Notes: a model not told the origin generated them from the letters alone. A stretch of 64,000 nt of DNA from Flavobacterium orientale (GCF_014638005.1 NZ_BMFG01000006.1:62001-126000), one strand, 5' to 3'. Shown: positions 23,113 to 32,544, counted from the stretch's first letter. Made by a program: numbers and translations.

Positions 23113-25686
23113 ATGTACACGCTACCAAGAATTGAACGATTTCGTCAAAATGTTTTATCTAAATACCAAATTTATAACAGTGTCTTTATCACTTTACCTT
23201 TTGATGCGATAGACAATACAGGTGTTTTATTGCCTCTTTTTTCTGAAGTGTGTGAAAACGGATTCAAAAGCCAACAAAGTCCAAATGAAATTTTTGAATC
23301 GTTTGCTTCCAAATACATGGATAATCCCACCGAAGAAGAAAAAATCGAACTGATGTTTCGCTTTATTCAATATGTAGAACGACAAATTGTGCTTTTTGAT
23401 GCAATTGAAGATGCTGCATTTCCAACGGTAAACAATATGGAAGGTCGTGGTTCACTTCGCGATATGAAAGAAAAAGCAGAACAACGTTCAAAATCAAAAG
23501 AACTTAGAAATTTTTTAGAAAACTTTAAAGTTCGAACGGTTTTAACAGCACATCCAACGCAGTTTTATCCGGGTGCTGTTTTGGGAATTATTACCGATTT
23601 AACCGAAGCTTTGCGAGTGAATGATTTAATTCAAATTAAACAATTGTTAGCTCAATTGGGTAAAACACCTTTCATTAAAAAAGAAAAACCGACACCTTTT
23701 GACGAAGCGATTAGCTTGATTTGGTACCTTGAAAATGTATTTTACACCACAGCAGGAAATATGATTCAGTACTTACAGAAGAATATTTATAGCGGGGAAG
23801 AAATTAATAATGCTATATTTAATTTGGGTTTTTGGCCCGGAGGCGACAGAGATGGTAACCCATTTGTGACAACAGAAATTACATTAAAAGTAGCTGAACG
23901 CTTGCGTACTTCTATTTTGAAATGCTACTACAGCGACATTCGTAAGCTGAAAAGAAAACTTACTTTTAAAGAAGTAGATACAATTATCGCTGATTTAGAA
24001 AGTAAATTGTATCGTTCTGTTTTTTATTCTCAAGGTGAAATTTACTTGACACAAGAAGAATTTTATGAAGGATTACAGCGAATTAAGCAGCTTATAAAAC
24101 AAGAACACCAATCGCTTTATTTGGACGAAATTGATTTATTGTTGAACAGACTCAACTTGTTTGGGTTTCATTTTGCTACTTTAGATATTCGTCAAAACAG
24201 CAAAATTCACAAACAAGTATTTCAAGATATTGTAGCGAAAGAAAAAGCACTTTTTCCTGAAAATTATTTTGATTTGGAGGAAAAGGAGAAAATTGCTGTA
24301 TTATCCAATTTGCGAAGCAATATATTGGAAGCCGATTTTGATGATGAGATTACTCGCTCAACCGTGAGTTCTATTCATGCCATGAAAACCATTCAGGAAC
24401 GAAATGGTGAATTGGGCTGCAATCGCTATATTATCAGCAATAATGAAAGTGCATTGAATGTGATGGAAACCTTTGCTATGTTTCATTTGTGTGGCTGGGA
24501 AAACCCTTCTGTTGATGTGATACCACTTTTTGAATCGGTTGACGATTTGCATTCGGCGGACAAAATAATGGAACAATTATATACAAACGCTTCCTATAAA
24601 CAACATTTGCAAAACCGAAATAATACACAAACCGTTATGTTAGGTTTTTCAGACGGTACTAAAGATGGTGGGTATTTAATGGCCAATTGGAGTATTTACA
24701 AAGCCAAAGAAATGTTGACAGCCATTTCTAGAAAATACGGAATAAAAGTATTGTTTTTTGATGGTAGAGGTGGACCACCGGCACGCGGAGGCGGAAAAAC
24801 CCACAAGTTTTATGCTTCATTGGGTTCCAATATTGAAAACCAACAAATACAAATTACGGTGCAAGGTCAAACCATTAGTTCGAATTTTGGTACTTTGGAT
24901 TCGTGTCGTTATAATCTAGAAAATTTATTAAGTGCGGGAGCTACAAATCAAGTTTTTAGCAAAGGTGAAATCGCTCTGTCGGAATCTGAAAATCAGGTGT
25001 TGGATGAATTATCAGAATTGAGCTATGATAAGTATAAAAAATTCAAGCAACATCCTAAATTCATTCCGTATTTGGAACGAATGAGTACGCTTAATTATTA
25101 CGCAAAAACCAACATTGGGAGTCGTCCTTCCAAGCGAAACAAATCGGAACAATTAGATTTTAATGATTTGCGAGCTATTCCCTTTGTGGGCTCTTGGAGT
25201 CAATTAAAGCAAAATGTTCCCGGATTTTTTGGAGTAGGAACAGCTTTGCAACATTTTGAAGCAACCAATCAATGGGAAAAAGTAGTGATGTTGTATCAAA
25301 ATTCGTTGTTTTTTAAAACGTTGATGGAAAACAGTATGATGTCATTGTGTAAATCTTTTTTTCCATTAACAGCCTACATGCAAAAGGATGAAGAGTTTGG
25401 AGTGTTTTGGCAAATCATTTATGATGAATTTTTGGAAACCAAAAGATTGTTGTTAAAACTCTCCGGATTCAAGGAATTGATGGAAAACTATCCCGATGGT
25501 AAAGCTTCTATTGAAATTAGAGAGCAAATTGTATTACCGCTTTTAACCATTCAACAATATGCGTTGTTAAAAATCAATGAACTAAAAAGACAAAAAAATC
25601 AAAACGAAAAGCTAATTGCCGTATATGAAAAGATTGTAACACGTTCGCTATTTGGAAATATTAATGCAAGTAGAAATTCGGCTTAA
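23113..25686 (+). CDS. ppc: Phosphoenolpyruvate carboxylase
   Basis: The 857-residue enzyme carboxylates PEP to oxaloacetate, refilling the TCA cycle. Landmarks: VLTAHPTQFYPGAV near 145 (catalytic histidine), WPGGDRDGNPFVT near 240, FDGRGGPPARGGGKTH near 554 (mobile loop), and GSRPSKR near 673. The length is a little short of the enteric enzyme, as usual in Bacteroidota. The C-terminus ends INASRNSA in place of the more familiar RNTG. A DinB gene follows after 32 bases. Confidence 0.97.
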   Translation: MYTLPRIERFRQNVLSKYQIYNSVFITLPFDAIDNTGVLLPLFSEVCENGFKSQQSPNEIFESFASKYMDNPTEEEKIELMFRFIQYVERQIVLFDAIEDAAFPTVNNMEGRGSLRDMKEKAEQRSKSKELRNFLENFKVRTVLTAHPTQFYPGAVLGIITDLTEALRVNDLIQIKQLLAQLGKTPFIKKEKPTPFDEAISLIWYLENVFYTTAGNMIQYLQKNIYSGEEINNAIFNLGFWPGGDRDGNPFVTTEITLKVAERLRTSILKCYYSDIRKLKRKLTFKEVDTIIADLESKLYRSVFYSQGEIYLTQEEFYEGLQRIKQLIKQEHQSLYLDEIDLLLNRLNLFGFHFATLDIRQNSKIHKQVFQDIVAKEKALFPENYFDLEEKEKIAVLSNLRSNILEADFDDEITRSTVSSIHAMKTIQERNGELGCNRYIISNNESALNVMETFAMFHLCGWENPSVDVIPLFESVDDLHSADKIMEQLYTNASYKQHLQNRNNTQTVMLGFSDGTKDGGYLMANWSIYKAKEMLTAISRKYGIKVLFFDGRGGPPARGGGKTHKFYASLGSNIENQQIQITVQGQTISSNFGTLDSCRYNLENLLSAGATNQVFSKGEIALSESENQVLDELSELSYDKYKKFKQHPKFIPYLERMSTLNYYAKTNIGSRPSKRNKSEQLDFNDLRAIPFVGSWSQLKQNVPGFFGVGTALQHFEATNQWEKVVMLYQNSLFFKTLMENSMMSLCKSFFPLTAYMQKDEEFGVFWQIIYDEFLETKRLLLKLSGFKELMENYPDGKASIEIREQIVLPLLTIQQYALLKINELKRQKNQNEKLIAVYEKIVTRSLFGNINASRNSA

Positions 25687-25718
25687 TTTAAAATTTATCA
25701 AATTTAAAATATACAATT

Positions 25719-26234
25719 ATGACTTCATCATCTTTACAAACAAATGAATACGCACCTTATTATAAGACTTACATTGAAGCTCTGGAAGAAGTGGAATTAA
25801 GAAGTGGATTTCAAGATGGCATCGAATTTAGTGTAGCATTTTTTACTGCTATCCCTATTCACAAACACGAATTTCGTTATGCCGAAGATAAATGGACTAT
25901 TAAAGATATACTACAACATCTGATTGATGCCGAACGAATTTTTGCCTATCGAGCGTTGCGAATTGCCAGAAATGATACAACTCCTTTACCCGGTTTTGAA
26001 GAAAATGACTATGTTGAAACAGCTCATGCCAATAGAAGAAGTGTGAATGATTTGTTGGAAGAGTTTGTAATCGTTAGAAAAGCGACTATGAGTTTGTTTA
26101 GCACTTTTACTGACGAACAATTAATTCGTATGGGAACTGCTTCAGAAAATCCGGTTTCCGTTCGTGCTATTGGATTTATTATTTTGGGACATCAAAAACA
26201 TCATGAGAGAATTATAAAAGAGAGGTATTTATAA
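25719..26234 (+). CDS. DinB family protein
   Basis: The 171-residue product is a four-helix bundle of the DinB_2 type. Putative metal histidines are in LQHLIDAERIFAYRALR near 66 and at the C-terminus in LGHQKHHERII. These proteins are thiol-transferase or metal-dependent hydrolase-like, with poorly known roles. It is closely linked to ppc and followed by a bidirectional hairpin. Confidence 0.88.
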   Translation: MTSSSLQTNEYAPYYKTYIEALEEVELRSGFQDGIEFSVAFFTAIPIHKHEFRYAEDKWTIKDILQHLIDAERIFAYRALRIARNDTTPLPGFEENDYVETAHANRRSVNDLLEEFVIVRKATMSLFSTFTDEQLIRMGTASENPVSVRAIGFIILGHQKHHERIIKERYL

Positions 26235-26240
26235 ATAAAA

Positions 26241-26262
26241 AAGGAGCTCCATCGAGCTCCTT
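26241..26262. terminator. Bidirectional terminator between DinB and the acidic protein
   Basis: AAGGAGCTC (26241-26249) pairs with GAGCTCCTT (26254-26262) with a 4-base loop. T-rich tracts flank it on both strands, serving both convergent genes. Confidence 0.85.
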
Positions 26263-26269
26263 ATATTTT

Positions 26270-26713
26270 TTAATAATCTTCTTCTTCGTCATCTTCATCG
26301 GAAGCTTCTTCGTCAAAATCATCATCATCTTCGTCATCGTCAGAACCACCTGCATCTTTTAATAAATCTACTTCTGTGTCATCATCAGATGGAGCATCGT
26401 CATCTTCTTCATCTACATCTACTTCGTCAATGTCATCGTCTAGATCTAAACCTTTAACCGGTGCAATTGTTTCTACTTCCACATCCAAATCATCATCTTC
26501 TTCAAAGTTTTCAATACGGGTAGCGAGTTTTTTACTCACTTTTACTAAATAAATAGTGTCTTCCGTTCTAACTTCAACAGCTTCAATCAATTCGTTTTGG
26601 GCATTTCTAAAACGGATAATGTCTGTATCTTCATAACCATCAGGAAATTTCTCCACCAGCATGGATAAGATATCATTCGTTAGTTTGGCATAGTCAACAA
26701 TAATTCTTCTCAT
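26270..26713 (-). CDS. Small protein with a strongly acidic C-terminal tail
   Basis: The 147-residue product has a compact N-terminal half (MRRIIVDYAKLTNDILSML, then TIYLVKVSKKLATRI) and a second half made almost entirely of D, E, S and V. Flavobacterial relatives are sometimes labelled DNA primase, without visible primase motifs (recollection). The acidic tail suggests binding to a basic partner or nucleic-acid mimicry, which is inference. It lies 11 bases downstream of the deoxyhypusine synthase-like gene, so they are probably cotranscribed. Confidence 0.8.
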   Translation of the reverse strand: MRRIIVDYAKLTNDILSMLVEKFPDGYEDTDIIRFRNAQNELIEAVEVRTEDTIYLVKVSKKLATRIENFEEDDDLDVEVETIAPVKGLDLDDDIDEVDVDEEDDDAPSDDDTEVDLLKDAGGSDDDEDDDDFDEEASDEDDEEEDY

Positions 26714-26724
26714 AAAAAAATCTG

Positions 26725-27699
26725 TTATAAATCAAGTAAGTAAGCAAAAATTAAAGGTGCAACAATCGTTGCATCCGATTCAATTATAAATTTGGGGGTG
26801 TTTATATCTAATTTTCCCCACGTAATTTTTTCGTTAGGTACTGCTCCTGAATAGGAACCATAACTAGTGGTTGAATCGGATATTTGGCAAAAATAACTCC
26901 AAAACGGAATGTTGTGCATCTCCATGTCTTGGTATAACATTGGTACTACACAAATAGGGAAGTCGCCGGCAATACCTCCACCAATCTGAAAAAAGCCAAC
27001 ACCTTTTCCTTCGGAGTTTTTAGGATACCAATCGGCCAACCACATCATGTATTCAATACCACTTTTCATAGTAGTCGGTTTGAATTCACCTTTGATACAA
27101 TAGGAAGCAAAAATATTACCCATTGTACTGTCTTCCCATCCGGGAACAACTATCGGAAGGTTTTTTTCAGCTGCTGCAACCATCCATGAATCTTTAGGAT
27201 CGATTTCGTAGTATTGTTTTAAAACACCCGAATTAATCATTTGATACATAAATTCATGCGGAAAATAACGTTCTCCTTTAGAATCAGCATTATTCCATAT
27301 ATCGAACAAATGTGATTGTAATCTACGGAAAGCTTCTTCCTCAGGAATACAAGTGTCAGTAACTCTATTATAATGATTTTCTAACAAGTCCCATTCGTCT
27401 TGTGGACTTAAATCTCTGTAGTTTGGTACTCTTTTATAGGAATTATGAGCAACTAGGTTCATAATATCTTCTTCCAAATTGGCTCCGGTGCAAGAAATGA
27501 TGTGTACTTTGTCTTGACGAATCATTTCGGCTAATGATTTTCCTAACTCAGCCGTACTCATCGCTCCGGCAAGGGTAATCATCATTTTACCGTTTTCAAG
27601 CAAATGTTGTTCATATCCTTTTGCGGCATCAACAAGTGCTGCAGCATTGAAATGAAGATAATTTTTTTCAATAAATTGACTAATAGGACCTTTACTCAT
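26725..27699 (-). CDS. Deoxyhypusine synthase-like protein, probable polyamine enzyme
   Basis: The 324-residue product is a bacterial member of the deoxyhypusine synthase family. It has the NAD-binding pattern ISCTGANLEEDIMNL near 68-82, the LPIVVPGWEDS segment near 181, and ITWGK (K296), equivalent to the catalytic lysine of the eukaryotic enzyme. Bacteria have no eIF5A target, so a role in polyamine metabolism (aminobutyl transfer) is likely. The neighbouring PLP decarboxylase gene, 90 bases upstream in the same orientation, supports this. Confidence 0.9.
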   Translation of the reverse strand: MSKGPISQFIEKNYLHFNAAALVDAAKGYEQHLLENGKMMITLAGAMSTAELGKSLAEMIRQDKVHIISCTGANLEEDIMNLVAHNSYKRVPNYRDLSPQDEWDLLENHYNRVTDTCIPEEEAFRRLQSHLFDIWNNADSKGERYFPHEFMYQMINSGVLKQYYEIDPKDSWMVAAAEKNLPIVVPGWEDSTMGNIFASYCIKGEFKPTTMKSGIEYMMWLADWYPKNSEGKGVGFFQIGGGIAGDFPICVVPMLYQDMEMHNIPFWSYFCQISDSTTSYGSYSGAVPNEKITWGKLDINTPKFIIESDATIVAPLIFAYLLDL

Positions 27700-27789
27700 T
27701 TTCTATTTCTTAGTTTGTATGCAATTAATTGTTGGTCAAAGAAAAACTTTTTTTTCTTAAAAGACAAACACTTTTTTGTGTCAAAAATG

Positions 27790-29190
27790 TTATTTTTTCT
27801 CGTATCCTAATATCGATAATACTTGTTCGGCACTTTGTTGTTCTGAAAAAACTTCAGTAGCCAAAATTCCGTTTTCATCTCTATCGATTAAAATATGTTT
27901 GGGTTGCGGAATCAAGCAATGGTGCAATCCCCCAAAACCTCCAATGGTTTCTTGATAGGCTCCGGTGTTGAAAAATCCAATATATAATGGTTTTTCTTTA
28001 TTGTATTTTGGCAAATAAACCGCATTCATGTTTTGTTCCGAGTTGTAATAATCATCACTATCACAAGTCAATCCACCCAACAAAACCCGTTCGTAAGTGT
28101 CGTTCCAACGGTTGATGGCTAACATTACAAAACGTTTGTTGATGGCCCAAGTGTCAGGTAATGTAGTGATAAAAGAGGAATCAATCATGTTCCACTTTTC
28201 TCTGTCATTTTGCTGTTTTTGATACAGTACTTGATAAATTGCACCGCCGCTTTCACCAACAGTAAACGAACCGAATTCAGTAAATATGTTTGGCACATCC
28301 ACTTCTGCTTCTTCACAAGATATTTTGATTTGATTGATGATTTCGTCAATCATATATTGGTAATCGTATTCAAAAGCGAGTGAATTTTTAATAGGGAAAC
28401 CACCACCAATATTCAAACTGTCTAAGGTTGGACATTCTTTTTTCAACGCCACATAAACTTTCATACATTTCAACAACTCATTCCAATAATAAGCCGTGTC
28501 ACGAATGCCGGTATTGATGAAAAAATGCAGCATTTTTAGTTCTACATTTTTATTTTCTTCAATTTGTTTTCTGTAAAAAGGAACAATGTTTTTGTACCCT
28601 ATACCTAGACGAGAAGTATAAAACTCAAATTTTGGTTCTTCCTCGGCAGCAATTCTAATTCCGATTTTAAATTTACCGTCAATTTTTTCTTGTAGTAAAT
28701 CTAATTCTTCATAATTATCAATAACAGGGATTGTTTTGTTATGACCGTTATTAATTAATCGGGCAATGTTATCAATATATTGCTCACGCTTAAAACCATT
28801 GCAAACCACGTAGGTGTTTTTATTGATTTTACCTTCCGCCATCAAATTTTCTACAATGTCAATATCAAAAGCTGAAGAAGTTTCAATGTGAATATTGTTC
28901 TTAAAAGCTTCATTCATGATGAAACTGAAATGCGAACTTTTGGTGCAATAGCAATAATAGTATTTGGCATCGTACTTATTTTTCTCCATCGCTTTTCTAA
29001 ACCAGCCTTTTGCACGGTTGATGTTGTTAGAAATTTGTGGTAAATAAGTAAATTTTAATGGAGTACCATATTGCTCTACAATTTTCATCAAATCGATGTT
29101 ATGAAACTGTAGGTTATCTTTATTTAAAGTAAATTCTTCTTGTGGAAAGTAGAAGGTTTGATTGATTAAGTCGAAGTATTTTGTGTTCAT
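27790..29190 (-). CDS. PLP-dependent amino-acid decarboxylase (arginine decarboxylase-like, fold III)
   Basis: The 466-residue product belongs to the fold III (alanine racemase-like) decarboxylases. The PLP lysine is K84 in CTKSSHF, preceded by YYYCY. The GGGFP phosphate loop lies near 265, TEFGSFTVGE near 305, and the conserved CDSDD near 390 gives the second active-site cysteine and aspartate. Flavobacterial members are usually called arginine decarboxylase. It is likely to feed the deoxyhypusine synthase-like enzyme. A 59-residue gene precedes it by 55 bases. Confidence 0.9.
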   Translation of the reverse strand: MNTKYFDLINQTFYFPQEEFTLNKDNLQFHNIDLMKIVEQYGTPLKFTYLPQISNNINRAKGWFRKAMEKNKYDAKYYYCYCTKSSHFSFIMNEAFKNNIHIETSSAFDIDIVENLMAEGKINKNTYVVCNGFKREQYIDNIARLINNGHNKTIPVIDNYEELDLLQEKIDGKFKIGIRIAAEEEPKFEFYTSRLGIGYKNIVPFYRKQIEENKNVELKMLHFFINTGIRDTAYYWNELLKCMKVYVALKKECPTLDSLNIGGGFPIKNSLAFEYDYQYMIDEIINQIKISCEEAEVDVPNIFTEFGSFTVGESGGAIYQVLYQKQQNDREKWNMIDSSFITTLPDTWAINKRFVMLAINRWNDTYERVLLGGLTCDSDDYYNSEQNMNAVYLPKYNKEKPLYIGFFNTGAYQETIGGFGGLHHCLIPQPKHILIDRDENGILATEVFSEQQSAEQVLSILGYEKK

Positions 29191-29245
29191 TTAGCTGTCA
29201 ATAATTTAGATTAAAAGTAATGTAAAAAAAGATTCAATCTAAATT

Positions 29246-29425
29246 TCAAACTCGAATATTTGCAAAAACAATTTGCAGTTTTTCGCGTAATTGTATCAAA
29301 CTTTCAGAAGTATCAAAATTGATAGCGTTTTTATGCGTCACGGAATTTTTCATAAAACGTTGAAAAGTCCAATGAAGTCCAAAGGTTTCTTTGGTAAATA
29401 CATTTCTATTTTGATTGTTTTTCAT
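29246..29425 (-). CDS. 59-residue small protein of unknown function
   Basis: ATG at 29425 opens a 59-codon frame ending with TGA at 29246. The product has no membrane segment and is polar and slightly basic, with FTKETFGLHWTFQRFMKN in the first half and SLIQLREKLQIVFANIRV at the end. Codon use is ordinary for the window. A well-formed promoter stands 5 bases ahead of the ATG. It lies between aroB and the decarboxylase on the same strand, so it may be a leader gene of the decarboxylase unit. No family known. Confidence 0.6.
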   Translation of the reverse strand: MKNNQNRNVFTKETFGLHWTFQRFMKNSVTHKNAINFDTSESLIQLREKLQIVFANIRV

Positions 29426-29430
29426 TGTGG

Positions 29431-29462
29431 CAAATGTAAAAAATAATATAACGGTATTACAA
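29431..29462 (-). promoter_or_regulatory. Promoter of the 59-residue gene and decarboxylase
   Basis: On the minus strand TTG at 29462-29460 and TACATTTG at 29438-29431 are 21 bases apart. The -7 box ends 5 bases before the ATG at 29425, so the transcript would have almost no 5' leader. Confidence 0.65.
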
Positions 29463-29482
29463 ACCTTTACTTAAAAAAAATG

Positions 29483-30550
29483 TTATCTTTTATAATCTTC
29501 AAATGAATTAATAATCCATTCTTTTTCAGTGTTTTGATTAATTTTTATTGCACCAATTCCATTCAGTAATACAAATTGAACCGTTCCGTATTCATTTTTC
29601 TTATCGTGAATCAATAAATCAACAATGGGTTGGATGTCCGTTTCATCAAAAATTACTTTATCAAAAATTGATAAAATGGTTTCTTTGATTTGAAAGTAGT
29701 CTTCCTTTTGAAGTAGGTTTTTTTGTTGCGAAATATAGCTTTCTAAAATCATTCCAACGGCAATAGCTTCACCGTGTAATAAACTTTCTTTGTTTGGGTT
29801 TTCTAAGAAATAACTTTCTATAGCATGACCCAAAGTGTGTCCGAAATTTAAGGCTTTTCTAATTCCGTTTTCAGTTGGATCTAGAGTGACAATGGCATTT
29901 TTTATGAGTACTGATTCATAAATCAAGGTATCCAAATCTTCTGCATTTTGTTGGTTCATTTGGGTGAACTTTTTCCAATACAATTGGTCATAAATTAAAC
30001 CATGTTTAAGCATTTCTGCTAAACCGGATCGCATTTGATTTTTGGGTAATGTTTCTAAAAATGTAGTATCAACTATAACTGCTTTTGGATTGTTTATGAC
30101 GCCAATTTGATTTTTTAAATGATCCAAATCAACACCGTTTTTTCCGCCAATCGAAGCATCAACCATAGCCAAAAGGGAAGTTGGAATATTAATAAAGTCG
30201 ATACCTCTTTTGAATGTTGACGCTATAAATCCACCAATATCTGAAATTACGCCACCACCTAAATTTAATAGTATTGATTTTCGATCGCCTGCCAACTCGG
30301 TCAAAGTATGCCATAATTGAACACAGGTTTCAATAGTTTTAAATTCTTCTCCGGGTTCAATTTCAATGATTTCCAGATTTAGCTCAGCAGTAATTTGTGA
30401 TAGAAAATGAGCCAAACAATTCTCATTTGTATTGGTATCCACTAAAATGAAATGTTTGGAATAGTTGCTCTCATCTAAAAATTGATTTAGAAATTGATAT
30501 CCTGAGTCGTTAAAATAAATGGAGTAATCTGAAGCTTGTATGTTTTCCAT
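29483..30550 (-). CDS. aroB: 3-dehydroquinate synthase
   Basis: The 355-residue enzyme makes 3-dehydroquinate from DAHP in the shikimate pathway, using NAD and zinc. Visible: EPGEEFKTIETC near 83, the NAD loop LNLGGGVISDIGGFIASTFKRG near 105-125, TSLLAMVDASIGGKNG near 133, and the zinc histidine region NFGHTLGHAIESY near 237-249. Length is normal. Confidence 0.97.
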   Translation of the reverse strand: MENIQASDYSIYFNDSGYQFLNQFLDESNYSKHFILVDTNTNENCLAHFLSQITAELNLEIIEIEPGEEFKTIETCVQLWHTLTELAGDRKSILLNLGGGVISDIGGFIASTFKRGIDFINIPTSLLAMVDASIGGKNGVDLDHLKNQIGVINNPKAVIVDTTFLETLPKNQMRSGLAEMLKHGLIYDQLYWKKFTQMNQQNAEDLDTLIYESVLIKNAIVTLDPTENGIRKALNFGHTLGHAIESYFLENPNKESLLHGEAIAVGMILESYISQQKNLLQKEDYFQIKETILSIFDKVIFDETDIQPIVDLLIHDKKNEYGTVQFVLLNGIGAIKINQNTEKEWIINSFEDYKR

Positions 30551-30722
30551 GAAAACGAAAATGATTTGATGTTCTTAATGAAAGCCAATACAAAATAACT
30601 AAAATTTATGGAGTTTTATAAGCTGTAATGCTTCTAAATTTTGCGAATTCTATTTTGTTATTAGAAAATGTGGTTATTTTCTCATACATTTACAGCTAAT
30701 TTAAAAATACAAACCTACTATT

Positions 30723-31193
30723 ATGAAAACAAAAATTAAATTCTTTGCATTGCCACTTTTAGCTTTACTTGTTTTATTTACCGGATGTAGCAGTGACGAT
30801 TCAAACAGTTCTGACAATCTTTTTATTAAATTTACACACAACGGAGTAAATTACAATTTTGTTGACCCATTTACAACAACCTCTTTATCAAAAAACATAA
30901 GATATTTTGAAGGTTCTGATGATACATTTGTAGATATCTCTTTGTGGATGCCATTAGTTTCTGAAGAGGGAACTTTTACGATTACAGATACTCCTTTTGA
31001 TGTTGAATCCTATAATGCTAACTTTAGCTTAGGACAAGATCTTAATCTTGATGCAACTGCAGGAAGTATTACTATCACTAGTGTAGATTCAGAATACATT
31101 CAAGGAACCTTTACTTTTTCCGGAACTTCTTTTGAAGGAGAAGATGTTGTAGTTACAAACGGTTCGTTTAGAGCTTATAACATTCAAGATTAA
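30723..31193 (+). CDS. Lipoprotein of unknown function
   Basis: The 156-residue product has a signal with lipobox FTGC (cysteine near 23) and a serine/aspartate spacer (SSDDSNSSDN). The mature domain is beta-rich (SITITSVDSEYIQGTFTFSG near 120) and resembles the small DUF6252-type surface lipoproteins of Flavobacteria. It stands alone and is closed by a strong terminator. Confidence 0.8.
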   Translation: MKTKIKFFALPLLALLVLFTGCSSDDSNSSDNLFIKFTHNGVNYNFVDPFTTTSLSKNIRYFEGSDDTFVDISLWMPLVSEEGTFTITDTPFDVESYNANFSLGQDLNLDATAGSITITSVDSEYIQGTFTFSGTSFEGEDVVVTNGSFRAYNIQD

Positions 31194-31211
31194 GTACTTA
31201 ATATAGTAAAT

Positions 31212-31247
31212 AAAAAGGGTTTAGCATTTTGTTAAGCCCTTTTTTTA
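31212..31247 (+). terminator. Rho-independent terminator of the 30723-31193 lipoprotein gene
   Basis: AAAAAGGG (31212-31219) with TTA nearby pairs with TAA.CCCTTTTT up to 31247; a long T run follows the stem. Confidence 0.85.
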
Positions 31248-31309
31248 TGGGCCTATTTCTAAATGTAAATTATTATGTCAAGTTGCTATTTTAATTTTAA
31301 TACACTACT

Positions 31310-31317
31310 TATCTTTG
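31310..31317 (+). promoter_or_regulatory. -7 box of the proline dehydrogenase gene
   Basis: TATCTTTG is an exact -7 consensus 19 bases before the start codon. The nearest TTG (31283-31285) is 24 bases upstream, slightly far. Confidence 0.55.
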
Positions 31318-31336
31318 CATTATTATTAAGGCTAAA

Positions 31337-32512
31337 ATGAATAAATTATTTGACAATACCCAAGTTGCTTTTTCTCTTAAAAGCGATTCAGAATTAGACA
31401 GAGCTTATTTTCTCTTTAAATTAATAGAAAGTCAACCCTTAGTTCGCATCGGAACTGCAGTAACCAACTTTGCTCTAAAAGCACATCTTCCGGTTGAAGG
31501 ATTAATCAGAGCTTCCGTTTTTGATCATTTTTGTGGTGGTGTTACCGAAGATGATTGCCTTCCGGTTGTGGATAAAATGTTTAGCAAAGGCGTTTGTTCG
31601 GTTCTCGATTATTCTGTTGAAGGTAAAGAAGAAGAAGGTCAATTTGATGCCGCGATGGAAAAAACGCTAAAAATCATTGAGTTTGCCAAAGAAAAAGAGG
31701 CTTTTCCTTTTGCTGTTTTTAAACCTACCGGATTTGGACGTTTTGCTCTTTATCAAAAAATAGGAGAAAAAAAAACGTTATCTACCTCTGAAACCGAAGA
31801 ATGGAATAGAGTAGTGGCTCGTTATGAAAAAGTGTGCCATTTGGCTCATCAAAAAGAAGTGGCATTATTAATTGATGGCGAAGAAAGCTGGATGCAAGAT
31901 GCCGCAGATGATTTAGTGACCGAAATGATGCGAAAATACAATACTTCAAAAGCAATAGTTTTCAATACCCTTCAAATGTACCGTTGGGACAGATTGGATT
32001 ATCTTAAAAAATTACACCAACAAGCTCTAGCAGAAGGTTTTCATATTGGTATGAAATTAGTTCGCGGAGCTTACATGGAAAAAGAAAACGAACGTGCTCA
32101 GGAAATGGGTTATCCAACACCAATTTGTGCATCAAAACAAGCTACAGATGATAATTATGATGCCGCTGTGGCTTATATGATTGAACATAGTGATAATATG
32201 GCTCTTTTTGCGGGAACTCACAACGAGTTGAGTTCTTATAAGTTGATGGAATTAATGAAAAATAATGGAATTGATTCAAATGATTCCAAAATTTGGTTTG
32301 GTCAATTATACGGAATGAGTGATAATATCAGTTATAATTTAGCAGCCAATGGTTTCAATGTGGCAAAATACTTACCTTTTGGTCCGGTTCGAGATGTGAT
32401 GCCTTATTTGATTCGAAGAGCGGAAGAGAACACATCAGTTGCCGGTCAAACCGGAAGAGAATTGATGCTGATTAAAAAGGAACGCGAACGCAGAAAATTA
32501 GAAGACAATTAA
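31337..32512 (+). CDS. Proline dehydrogenase
   Basis: The 391-residue FAD enzyme oxidises proline to pyrroline-5-carboxylate. Motifs: FAVFKPTGFGRFALYQK near 132, LLIDGEESWMQDA near 177, MKLVRGAYMEKENERA near 240, LFAGTHNELSS near 294, and the closing LPFGPVRDVMPYLIRRAEENTS near 355, which binds FAD and proline. It is the monofunctional (PutA-independent) form. The partner P5C dehydrogenase is not in the window. Confidence 0.96.
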   Translation: MNKLFDNTQVAFSLKSDSELDRAYFLFKLIESQPLVRIGTAVTNFALKAHLPVEGLIRASVFDHFCGGVTEDDCLPVVDKMFSKGVCSVLDYSVEGKEEEGQFDAAMEKTLKIIEFAKEKEAFPFAVFKPTGFGRFALYQKIGEKKTLSTSETEEWNRVVARYEKVCHLAHQKEVALLIDGEESWMQDAADDLVTEMMRKYNTSKAIVFNTLQMYRWDRLDYLKKLHQQALAEGFHIGMKLVRGAYMEKENERAQEMGYPTPICASKQATDDNYDAAVAYMIEHSDNMALFAGTHNELSSYKLMELMKNNGIDSNDSKIWFGQLYGMSDNISYNLAANGFNVAKYLPFGPVRDVMPYLIRRAEENTSVAGQTGRELMLIKKERERRKLEDN

Positions 32513-32516
32513 AAAA

Positions 32517-32544
32517 AATGACTTTCAAATTTCTGAAAGTCATT
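32517..32544. terminator. Bidirectional terminator
   Basis: AATGACTTTCA (32517-32527) pairs with TGAAAGTCATT (32534-32544). T tracts on both strands serve proline dehydrogenase and the convergent small gene. Confidence 0.9.
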
